From the NCBI GenBank assembly GCA_002342985.1, contig DDRC01000159.1:438-5701 (forward strand): a stretch of 5,264 nt of DNA. Reading direction: 5' to 3'. The position numbers and the translations under genes were made by a program. The notes under the pieces were generated by a model, which was not told the origin of the DNA, searched no databases, and saw nothing but the letters and a program-made list of their open reading frames with translations. The DNA is from Flavobacteriales bacterium UBA2426. Its GTDB lineage: Bacteria; Bacteroidota; Bacteroidia; Flavobacteriales_F; PHOS-HE28. Below are positions 1 through 5,220 of this stretch, one piece after another. Numbering within the stretch: the first letter of the stretch is position 1; every line of letters begins with the position of its first letter.

Positions 1-2273
1 GCGGAAGCCGATTCCAGGTCGCTCACCGGGTTGATGAAGGCCGGGTCGGCTTGGAGGTTGCCGGAGGCCTGGGCCACGGCGGTCTGCCACGCGGTGGCAC
101 CGTTGTAGGCGGTGGTGATGCCCACGGCGGTGAAGCCGCTGGTGCCGGCATCAGCGGCGATGTAGATGTCGTTGTTGGAGAAGGCCGTGCCGGTATTGCC
201 GATCTGGGTGGCGCTCACCGTGTGGGCCACGCCGTAGTGGCGGGCCGTGGCGCCCTGGGCGGCGGTGTAGTTGGCGAAGATGTTGTTGCGGGCCACGATG
301 GTGGCGCCGGTCAGCGGGTTGGTGGTCTCGAAGCAGGCGTTGGAGAGGTTCGGGCTGGCCGAGCCGTCCAGGCTCACGCTGTTGTTCCACACCTCATAGC
401 TGGGCGGGTTGGTGCTGCTGGTGCTGTTCAACCGGATGCCGAAGAGGCCGCGGGTGGCGGTGGCGGTGCCGGTGTAGGCGCGGGTGATGTTGGAGATGCG
501 GTTGTTGTGGATGCGCAGCACCGCGCCGGTGAAGCCCGTGGTGGTGCTGTGCGTGGCCCGGATGCCGCAGGCGGCGTTGGTGCTGGTGCTGCCGAAGCCG
601 GTGATCCCGCGGATCTCGTTGTTGGCGATGGTACTGGTGCCTGAGAAGGTGACCACGTTGATGCCGTCCAACAGGCCGGTGGTGTTGGCCACGCTGCTGA
701 TCACGTTGTCGCGCACCGTGAAGCCGTTCTGGTTGGTCAGCTGGATGCCGTAGCTCGTGGTGGCCGAGGTGGTGCTGCCAATGTCACCGGGCAGGTCCGG
801 GTCGCCGATGCTGTTGGGCGTGTTGCAATCCGTGGCCACGATCTGCGTGTTCACGTCGGGCCAGGTGGCGTTGCCGCTGAACTCGATGCCCGCGTACACG
901 TTGCGGATGATGAAGTCGCGGAAGGTGTTGTTGCTGTTGGCGCCGCTTGCCGCGCTGGGCGTGGTGCCGGCGTTCATGCGGAAGCCGCGGCTGCCCGTAT
1001 TGCCGCGGTTCATCTGCACCGTCACATCTTGGATGATGTTGTTGGTGGCTCCGTCGGTGGCCGAGCTGTTGTAGAGGCCGATGCCATGGTCCACCAGGCT
1101 GCCGCTGGGGCCGAGCAGGGTCACGTTCTCGATGGTCACGTAGTCAGCGCCCACCAGGCCGATGATGGGGTCCACGTTGGAGCCGCCCACGCCGCTGGTG
1201 GAGGCCTGGTTGCCCAAGCTGCCGCTGGTGCCCAATGCACCCTCCCAGGTGATCACGGCCGGCGCCCCGCTCTTGGTGATGGTGATGGTGTTGGTGGCGC
1301 TGCTGCCGCTCACGGGGCCGAGCAGGATGGGGAAGAGGTGGCTGCCTCCGGCGGGGGTTATGTCGTACTGGGCATCGGTGAGATTGAGGGTCACTGCGCC
1401 GTTCACGCCGCGGAGGTTGAGGTCGGCAACAGCCTCGTTCAGGTTCTGATAGGTCTGGCCAACGCCCACGTTGTAGGTGCCTGCGGCCACAGGAGCTGCG
1501 CTGCCGGGGGTGAAGCGGAAGTTGTAGGCGGGCCAGCGGTTGCTCTGCAGGGTACTGTTGCTGGTGAAGCGCGAGCCGGTCACCGCATCGATGTACTGCC
1601 CGTTGCCGCCGGTGGCGCTCTCCAGGCCGATGGAGGCCGATTCGCTGGTGTTGAAGGTGCTGCCGATGGCCTGGCCGTACCAGAATTCAATCACGCCGGT
1701 GGCCTCGTAGAGCTTCACCTGCATGTTGAGCAGCTTGGGCTGTGTGGCGCCCGAACCGGTGAAATAGCTGGAGACGGTCCACTGCACGGTGAAGACACGG
1801 CTGCCCGCTGTGCCGGTGGTCTGGTGCAGCACACTGCCCTGCGGATTCACTCCCTCAGCGGAAAGATCCGTGTCGTCCCACCATGGCGCCACGGTGTTGT
1901 TCGGCGTGGTGGTGGTGAACAGGCTCGTGTTCGTCGCGGAGGTGCTCACCGACGTTGCCGTGGTGGCGAATGCACCCCAGCCGTTGGTGCACACCTGGAA
2001 GAAGTTGGTCGTGTTGGTGAACACCGTGCCGTTGTAGTCGAAATCGAACGGCAGGGGGATGGCGGTGGTGCCATCATCCAGGCTGCTGAAGGTGAGCGCC
2101 GTGGCACCGCCCGCCTCTGTAATTGGGGTGTAGGTGCCGGTGAAGGTGCTCCGGGTGTAGTTCACCTGGGCCCACAGGACAGCGGGCAGCACCAGCGCGG
2201 CCAGGAGCAGGGCGCGCTTCAGCATGCGCGTGCCGGTGCGGCCGCTCTTCGGGGTGGGGTTGAATGTGGACAT
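1..2273 (-). CDS. Secreted right-handed beta-helix surface protein, probable type IX secretion cargo (C-terminus outside window)
   Basis: The minus-strand frame is open from the ATG at 2273 to the window edge, giving 757 complete codons without a stop. Residues 17-35 form a signal peptide (MLKR, then a Leu/Ala/Val core ending LWA) followed by Gln36, as is common for Bacteroidota signal peptidase I substrates. Residues about 37-260 resemble the N-terminal beta-sandwich of Bacteroidota exported proteins, with CTNGW at 95-99 and APWWDD at 129-134. A linker motif, YNVGVGQTYQNLNEAV from residue 267, leads into a parallel beta-helix from about 369 onward. The helix shows recurring Asn-Asn or Asp-Asn turns near residues 411, 448, 522, 551, 590, 630, 663 and 700. 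Such proteins usually end in a type IX sorting domain, which would lie left of position 1; this is inferred, not seen. The role could be adhesion or polysaccharide binding or cleavage, and no catalytic residues could be assigned. An alternative start is Met17 at 2225, directly at the signal peptide; the longer start adds 16 polar residues. Confidence 0.88.
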   Translation of the reverse strand, partial: MSTFNPTPKSGRTGTRMLKRALLLAALVLPAVLWAQVNYTRSTFTGTYTPITEAGGATALTFSSLDDGTTAIPLPFDFDYNGTVFTNTTNFFQVCTNGWGAFATTATSVSTSATNTSLFTTTTPNNTVAPWWDDTDLSAEGVNPQGSVLHQTTGTAGSRVFTVQWTVSSYFTGSGATQPKLLNMQVKLYEATGVIEFWYGQAIGSTFNTSESASIGLESATGGNGQYIDAVTGSRFTSNSTLQSNRWPAYNFRFTPGSAAPVAAGTYNVGVGQTYQNLNEAVADLNLRGVNGAVTLNLTDAQYDITPAGGSHLFPILLGPVSGSSATNTITITKSGAPAVITWEGALGTSGSLGNQASTSGVGGSNVDPIIGLVGADYVTIENVTLLGPSGSLVDHGIGLYNSSATDGATNNIIQDVTVQMNRGNTGSRGFRMNAGTTPSAASGANSNNTFRDFIIRNVYAGIEFSGNATWPDVNTQIVATDCNTPNSIGDPDLPGDIGSTTSATTSYGIQLTNQNGFTVRDNVISSVANTTGLLDGINVVTFSGTSTIANNEIRGITGFGSTSTNAACGIRATHSTTTGFTGAVLRIHNNRISNITRAYTGTATATRGLFGIRLNSTSSTNPPSYEVWNNSVSLDGSASPNLSNACFETTNPLTGATIVARNNIFANYTAAQGATARHYGVAHTVSATQIGNTGTAFSNNDIYIAADAGTSGFTAVGITTAYNGATAWQTAVAQASGNLQADPAFINPVSDLESAS

Positions 2274-2302
2274 GGAACAGGGCTTTGGTTGTCGGATGGC
2301 AA

Positions 2303-2321
2303 TGCCGGCTCAGCGCCGGCA
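2303..2321 (-). promoter_or_regulatory. Perfect stem-loop in the leader of the beta-helix gene
   Basis: TGCCGGC at 2303-2309 and GCCGGCA at 2315-2321 are exact reverse complements around a five-base loop. The stem is seven pairs, nearly all G-C, and ends about 30 bases upstream of the beta-helix start codon. No run of T follows it on the minus strand, so it does not look like a standard intrinsic terminator. It could stabilise the leader, impede or gate transcription or translation, or simply be chance in GC-rich DNA. The structure is seen directly; a function is not. Confidence 0.5.
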
Positions 2322-2470
2322 GGGGTTGCAAGGATGAAGCGGAGTGCGCCGCATAAGCTGCCCGAGGCCGGTGCCGCGCAGGATTGCAGCGGTGGTTCGG
2401 GTGACGAAGGAGCCGGTAAGGGCGTAGCGCGTCAAATCGGGTCGATTAGCAGGATCGCTTTCGTTGGGGG

Positions 2471-2478
2471 CGAATGTA
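2471..2478 (-). promoter_or_regulatory. Candidate Bacteroidota -7 promoter box for the beta-helix gene
   Basis: Read on the minus strand this is TACATTCG, which matches the Bacteroidota -7 consensus TAnnTTTG at all but one fixed position. No convincing TTTG-type -33 box is seen at the usual spacing. If used, transcription would start near 2465 and leave a leader of roughly 190 bases before the ATG at 2273, containing the hairpin at 2303-2321. It is the best match I see on this strand of the intergenic region, but a match this short can arise by chance. Confidence 0.4.
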
Positions 2479-2485
2479 GCGGCCG

Positions 2486-2521
2486 TTTTTCCACAGGCCG
2501 ATGGGAAAAAATTTTTCCACC
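2486..2521. other. A/T-rich palindrome with two DnaA-box-like words
   Basis: This is an island of A and T in otherwise very GC-rich DNA. GGAAAAA at 2504-2510 and TTTTTCC at 2512-2518 form a perfect inverted repeat around one base. The word TTTTTCCAC occurs twice in the same orientation, at 2486-2494 and 2512-2520. The first copy extends to TTTTCCACA (2487-2495), which fits the relaxed DnaA-box pattern TTWTNCACA; the second copy ends in C and misses it by one base. No dnaA or other replication gene is in the window, so an origin is not supported. An upstream promoter element or a regulator site is equally possible. Confidence 0.3.
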
Positions 2522-2821
2522 GGTGGCAACCGGGGCGCAACCGCTGCGTGCGGCGCGGGTGCGGCAGGGGCGATTCGCCCACAGTGTCAGGCGATTGCGG
2601 CTGAGGCGGCGGTGCCGTGCGCGCGGCGTTCCGGTGACGCAACGTTTCGGGTCATTCTAGCTTTCGCGCCGCAGCGCAGCAGGGCATCGGGCGGGCGTCC
2701 GGCTCCTTCCTCCAGGTGGGCGGCACGCAGCGGCCATGCTCCGCAAGGTGCGGTGCATGAGGCCCTGCGGCAGCGGTGGCGCCCCGCAGCGGAGGAGGGG
2801 GCCTCGGCGCGGCGCCGCCCC
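2522..2821. other. GC-rich intergenic stretch with no supported gene
   Basis: This is the right part of the divergent region between the beta-helix gene and the small lipoprotein gene. The open frames crossing it have Arg/Ala/Gly-rich translations typical of chance frames in GC-rich DNA. They show no recognisable domain, and the frame continuous with the lipoprotein lacks a plausible start upstream of its signal peptide. A promoter-like word, TAGCTTTC at 2658-2665 on the plus strand, is followed by no credible gene. I see no RNA gene or repeat here. Confidence 0.5.
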
Positions 2822-2829
2822 TACTTTCG
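2822..2829 (+). promoter_or_regulatory. -7 promoter box immediately before the small lipoprotein gene
   Basis: TACTTTCG differs from the Bacteroidota -7 consensus TAnnTTTG at one position and ends only four bases before the ATG at 2834. Transcription would then start at or next to the start codon, so the message would be leaderless or nearly so. This also supports 2834 as the start rather than a site further upstream. No clear -33 box is visible in the GC-rich DNA before it. Confidence 0.5.
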
Positions 2830-2833
2830 CCGC

Positions 2834-3211
2834 ATGCACCGCGCACGGCTGCCCATCCTGCTCCTGGCGCTGGGCCTTGCCGCGTGCATGAAGGTGGAGC
2901 CGCGCAGCAGGGCCAGCTACCTGGTGCGCAACGGCGGCGATGCCACGGTGCACCTGTGGGCCCAGCAGCGCAGCGGTGCGGTCGCCCTGCGGGTGGACAG
3001 CATCGCGGCCGGCGCCACGGCAGAGATCCTGGAGGTGGTGGAGGGATCGGGCGGGCACGTGTACCCGTCCAACTTCCTCACGGACCTGCGCATCACCGCG
3101 CGCGACAGCAGCGGGGCCGAGGTGGAGGTGTACCGCGGCGTGCGCAATGGCGACTGGGTGCGGATGGACAGCCGCGGGGATTGGACGGGGCTGCTGCTGG
3201 AGCTGGAGTAG
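2834..3211 (+). CDS. Small lipoprotein of unknown function
   Basis: The gene encodes 125 residues. Residues 1-17 are a short signal peptide (MHRARLP, then a Leu-rich core) ending in the lipobox LAAC, with the lipidated cysteine at 18, so the product should be an envelope lipoprotein. The rest (about 28-125) alternates hydrophobic and polar residues in a pattern suggesting a small all-beta domain. It has the segments SYLVRNGGDATVHLW, a central GGHVYPSNFLTDLRI and a C-terminal WTGLLLELE. I do not recognise a named family. The ATG at 2834 is chosen because the signal peptide begins there and a promoter box lies directly upstream; the frame is open further upstream, but that extension has no domain and would bury the signal peptide. 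The gene is divergent from the beta-helix gene and convergent with the FISUMP gene, 47 bases away, so it is probably transcribed alone. Confidence 0.8.
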   Translation: MHRARLPILLLALGLAACMKVEPRSRASYLVRNGGDATVHLWAQQRSGAVALRVDSIAAGATAEILEVVEGSGGHVYPSNFLTDLRITARDSSGAEVEVYRGVRNGDWVRMDSRGDWTGLLLELE

Positions 3212-3258
3212 GGGGGAGGCGCGGTATCAGCGTGCCGGGCCACATCCGCTTGAGCGCC

Positions 3259-4029
3259 TCAATCCTTCAGGCAGCGGATGCAGAAGCCGTACCTCTTGTT
3301 GTCGGTCCCTTGGCTGAAGGTGCTGTCGCCGGTCCAGAGCCGGTAGCGGTAGCCGCCGCCCGTGCTTTGCGGGGTGGACGTCCAGAAGTAGGCGTGGTGC
3401 CCCGGCGTTACATCGTACGCGCCGTCGAAGCTGCGGCGGCCGTTCGGCAGCGCGGTGAAGCCGCTTTCGTTGGTGGCACCGGCGTTGCCCCCCATCCACC
3501 CGAAGTTCAGGTGATCGGATGTGGACTTCATCTTCCCCCCGGCCACAGTGCTGCCGCCCAGATAGGTCCTGAGCGTGTCGTACTCCCACAGCGTGGGCAC
3601 GTGCCAGCCCTCGGGGCAGATGTTCGGCGCTGCGGCGGCGTACCAGTTGTACAGCTTGCCCCACGGAGAGTCGTAGATGGCGTTGTTCACGTAGTTGCAC
3701 CAGGCTCCGGTGTCCAATGCGGTCCACTCGGCATTGTCGGGCACATAGGCGATGGCGCTGCCATCGCGGTAGCGCGTGGTGCGCAGGTTCTGCGCCATCC
3801 ACTCCTGCGTGCCGATGAGCACGGTGTAGTACTGGTTGCCATCGATGTCGGTGATGCTGTCGTGGATGAGCTCCACCGGCACGAAGGAGGTGGATGCCGG
3901 CGGCGGGGGAGGTGGCGCGGTGCCGCCGCCGCCGGCAGCGGCCGGCTCCTCGTTGTCCTTCGCACAGGAGAAGAGGCAGAGGAGGCTCAGCGCTCCGGGA
4001 AGCGCACGGGTGATGAACGGATGGCGCAT
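3259..4029 (-). CDS. FISUMP-domain lipoprotein (Fibrobacter succinogenes major paralogous domain), probably surface-exposed
   Basis: The gene encodes 256 residues. Residues 1-21 form a lipoprotein signal peptide (MRHPFITR, then a hydrophobic core) with the lipobox LFSC and Cys22. The residues after the cysteine, AKDNEE, resemble the Lys plus acidic lipoprotein export signal that sends Bacteroidota lipoproteins to the cell surface. A Gly/Pro/Ala-rich tether (about 30-46) follows. The FISUMP domain occupies about 61-256, with its usual landmarks: DIDGNQYYTVLIGTQEWMAQNL at 61-82 (quoted here only as landmarks D61, G63, W77, M78, N81), LYNWYAA at 126-132, CPEGWHVPT at 138-146, FWTST at 215-219 and the closing GFCIRCLKD at 248-256. 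FISUMP proteins are abundant surface or secreted proteins of Bacteroidota and Fibrobacterota; the biochemical role of the domain is not established. The start at 4029 is preferred over an in-frame TTG at 4074 because GGAG lies five bases before this ATG and the signal peptide begins here. Confidence 0.93.
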   Translation of the reverse strand: MRHPFITRALPGALSLLCLFSCAKDNEEPAAAGGGGTAPPPPPPASTSFVPVELIHDSITDIDGNQYYTVLIGTQEWMAQNLRTTRYRDGSAIAYVPDNAEWTALDTGAWCNYVNNAIYDSPWGKLYNWYAAAAPNICPEGWHVPTLWEYDTLRTYLGGSTVAGGKMKSTSDHLNFGWMGGNAGATNESGFTALPNGRRSFDGAYDVTPGHHAYFWTSTPQSTGGGYRYRLWTGDSTFSQGTDNKRYGFCIRCLKD

Positions 4030-4034
4030 GGTTG

Positions 4035-4038
4035 CTCC
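4035..4038 (-). promoter_or_regulatory. Ribosome binding site of the FISUMP gene
   Basis: On the minus strand this reads GGAG with five bases (CAACC) before the ATG at 4029. It decides the start: the upstream in-frame TTG at 4074 has no such site and falls inside the candidate promoter. A clear Shine-Dalgarno sequence is notable because many Bacteroidota genes lack one. Confidence 0.6.
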
Positions 4039-4070
4039 GGTTTCGGTGGCGGCATCAGGCACCGCCGCAT

Positions 4071-4078
4071 CCAAAGTA
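4071..4078 (-). promoter_or_regulatory. Candidate -7 promoter box for the FISUMP gene
   Basis: The minus strand reads TACTTTGG, one mismatch from TAnnTTTG if aligned without a gap, or TAnTTTG with a one-base-shorter spacer. It lies about 40 bases before the ATG at 4029, leaving a short leader that contains the GGAG site. A -33 element is not evident upstream. Confidence 0.45.
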
Positions 4079-4334
4079 CGATCCAGCCGATTTCCATCCC
4101 ATTAGCGCCATCGCCATTCCCCTCCCGCAGTGGTTTCGCCGAGCGCTTGGCATGCGCGCGGTGGGCGGACCCCCGCGACACCGATCATGCTGGAGGTGGC
4201 CGATCGCGGAGCGCTTCCCATTGTAGCTGGGGCGGCCGCTATTGAAGGTCAGCGCAGGGGCCACTCGTTCCTCGGGAGACCCGGCAGCGGTTGGAGGGAT
4301 TCGAGACCACGGATCATCATTCCGCGGGAGCGGG
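4079..4334. other. Intergenic stretch with no supported gene
   Basis: This lies upstream of the FISUMP gene and downstream of the nuclease gene and its hairpins. Open frames cross it on both strands, but their translations show no domain and no plausible start context. A word resembling a tRNA T-loop (TTCGAG near 4300) is not flanked by pairing arms, so no tRNA is called. CCGC at 4322-4325 pairs with GCGG at 4330-4333, a short hairpin just before the 44-base repeat. Nothing else was found. Confidence 0.5.
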
Positions 4335-4378
4335 CGTACACGGGCAGCCACAGGCTGCCGCGAGCCTGCGTTGTTGCG
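4335..4378. repeat. 44-base direct repeat, copy 1, downstream of the nuclease gene
   Basis: An ungapped comparison with 5221-5264 gives 40 identical bases of 44; the differences are at 4342, 4343, 4350 and 4361. The core is palindromic: GGCAGCC at 4343-4349 and GGCTGCC at 4353-4359 pair exactly around a three-base loop, and the element closes with CCTGCGTTGTTGCG. Both copies have the same orientation and flank the nuclease gene, one on each side. It belongs to no repeat class I can name. Confidence 0.8.
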
Positions 4379-4398
4379 CGCAGCCGCAGGCTACGCGC
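4376..4398 (-). terminator. Strong hairpin just after the nuclease stop codon
   Basis: GCGCGCAGCC at 4376-4385 and GGCTACGCGC at 4389-4398 form a ten-pair stem around a three-base loop. The single mismatch in the plus-strand DNA becomes a U-G wobble in the minus-strand transcript, so the RNA stem would be continuous. It begins 11 bases past the stop codon of the nuclease gene and abuts the 44-base repeat. No U-tract follows, so termination is only possible, not shown; it may instead be part of a composite repeat element. Confidence 0.4.
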
Positions 4399-4409
4399 AG
4401 TGCGGGGAT

Positions 4410-5114
4410 TCACGGACGCAAGCGTTGGATGCGCGATGCGATGGCCGAAGGCTGCCGCTGCAGCACCTCGCTGATCGCCAGCCGCGCCATGCCCTTGTCC
4501 AGCATCTCCAGGATCAGGGCATCCTCCTCGGGGGTCCAGCGGAGGTAGGCGCGCGGATGCTTGCGACGGATCTTGTCGATGCTGTTCAGCTCCCTGCCCT
4601 CCGCATCCAGCGTGGTGGGAATGGCCTCGGCCCGCTTGCTCCATTCCATGCGCGGCGCGTCCAGCTTGCGGTCGGGCACGGTGCTGTGGATGAGGTCCGC
4701 CACCCGCACGATGCTGCGCGCCTCCTTGCACATGGCCGCATAGGCCTCCGCATCGGCATCGGCCCGCAGCAGCACGCCCATCTCGCGGTTGTGCCGCTCG
4801 GAGCCGCCCAGCAGGTTCAAGCTGGTCACCACGCCCTCCCGTTCGTTGAAGTAGCACTTGGCATGGAGCTCTTTCAGGAAATAGAGGCGCATGTTGGGCA
4901 GCTCCCGCAGGTCGCGGAACACGCCCTGGTCCATGGGCTTCTTGCCGAAGAGGATGGTGATCTCCACGCCGCTCTCCCCGGCGTCCTGCAGGCGTTGCAG
5001 GTGCACGATGCGCGGGAAGACGAAGGCGCTGATGAGGGTGAGCGCGCCGCTCGCCTCGCGGATGACGCGCTCGATGGCGGCGCTGCTGTCGGTAGCGGTG
5101 AGGAAGCTGGCCAT
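4410..5114 (-). CDS. Phospholipase D-like (HKD) nuclease domain fused to a C-terminal Myb/SANT-like helix-turn-helix
   Basis: The gene encodes 234 residues with no signal peptide or membrane segment, so the protein is cytoplasmic. Residues about 10-115 match the single-HKD phospholipase D-like family of Bacteroidota. A Rossmann-like start (LTLISAFVF, then VEITILFGKK) leads to the catalytic block LHAKCYF with His84 and Lys86, then TSLNL (Ser98, Asn100) and NREMG (Asn109, Glu111). The aspartate of the classical HxKx4D motif is Glu91 here, and the usual Gly-Ser pair is Thr-Ser. Single-HKD members generally act as dimers, often cleaving phosphodiester bonds in DNA. Residues 193-232 (RWTPEED, a helix, then SAIASRIQRL) look like a DNA-binding helix-turn-helix, which favours a nucleic-acid substrate over lipid. 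A role in repair, recombination or defence is inferred only. The ATG at 5114 is chosen because the domain starts there; the frame is open to 5216, but that part lies in repeat DNA. No partner gene is adjacent. Confidence 0.88.
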   Translation of the reverse strand: MASFLTATDSSAAIERVIREASGALTLISAFVFPRIVHLQRLQDAGESGVEITILFGKKPMDQGVFRDLRELPNMRLYFLKELHAKCYFNEREGVVTSLNLLGGSERHNREMGVLLRADADAEAYAAMCKEARSIVRVADLIHSTVPDRKLDAPRMEWSKRAEAIPTTLDAEGRELNSIDKIRRKHPRAYLRWTPEEDALILEMLDKGMARLAISEVLQRQPSAIASRIQRLRP

Positions 5115-5117
5115 GCC

Positions 5118-5125
5118 GCAACATA
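5118..5125 (-). promoter_or_regulatory. Weak candidate -7 box directly before the nuclease gene
   Basis: The minus strand reads TATGTTGC, ending three bases before the ATG at 5114. It keeps TA and a TT at the right places but misses the final bases of TAnnTTTG. The position mirrors the leaderless arrangement of the small lipoprotein gene at 2834, which is the main reason to list it. Confidence 0.25.
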
Positions 5126-5152
5126 CAGTACCCGCGCCGTATCGCGGTATGT
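5121..5152. promoter_or_regulatory. Inverted repeat over the nuclease promoter region
   Basis: ACATAC at 5121-5126 and GTATGT at 5147-5152 are exact reverse complements separated by 20 bases. The left arm overlaps the candidate promoter box, so the pair could be an operator for a dimeric regulator. The spacing is about three helical turns from arm centre to arm centre to within a few bases. Six-base arms at this distance can occur by chance. Confidence 0.25.
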
Positions 5153-5175
5153 GAGCGCAGCTTGCGGCTGCGCTC
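5153..5175. repeat. Perfect GC-rich inverted repeat upstream of the nuclease gene
   Basis: GAGCGCAGC at 5153-5161 and GCTGCGCTC at 5167-5175 pair exactly over nine bases around a five-base loop. Its core words (GCGCAGC, GCTGCGC) are close to those of the hairpin at 4376-4398 on the other side of the gene. A related word, GCAGCCTGCGGCAGCC, follows at 5194-5209 in the opposite orientation to the core of the 44-base repeat. Together they suggest a patch of degenerate palindromic repeats rather than one isolated hairpin. Confidence 0.6.
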
Positions 5176-5220
5176 GGCAGGGTCCGGCCCACGCAGCCTG
5201 CGGCAGCCTGGGGCAACCGG

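Noticed and set aside
1029..2660. Long plus-strand open frame of 543 codons
   Set aside because: It lies antisense to the beta-helix gene; its translation is low-complexity Gly/Ala/Val/His with no domain, as expected opposite a GC-rich gene with Asn, Thr and Gly codons.
2658..2665. Plus-strand promoter-like word TAGCTTTC
   Set aside because: No credible gene or structured RNA follows it, and a better box sits right before the lipoprotein start.
3216..3260. Bidirectional terminator between the convergent lipoprotein genes
   Set aside because: GAGGCGC and GCGCCTC pair, but the loop is 31 bases, there is no T-tract on either strand, and one arm overlaps the FISUMP stop codon.
4030..4074. N-terminal extension of the FISUMP gene from a TTG at 4074
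   Set aside because: It would bury the lipoprotein signal peptide, and the TTG lies inside the likely promoter box; the ATG at 4029 has a GGAG site.
2776..4245. Plus-strand open frame of 489 codons
   Set aside because: It runs out of frame through the small lipoprotein gene and antisense to the FISUMP gene; both have signal peptides or domains in their own frames, and this one has none.
4290..4312. Possible tRNA T-arm (TTCGAG)
   Set aside because: The flanking bases do not form a five-pair stem, and no acceptor, D or anticodon arm fits around it.
4249..5124. Minus-strand open frame of 291 codons overlapping the nuclease gene
   Set aside because: It is a shifted frame of the nuclease gene; the translation is Arg/His/Gln-rich and lacks the HKD and helix-turn-helix motifs present in the chosen frame.
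5115..5216. N-terminal extension of the nuclease gene to 5216
   Set aside because: The extra 34 residues are Ala/Cys/Pro-rich translations of the palindromic repeats and belong to no domain.
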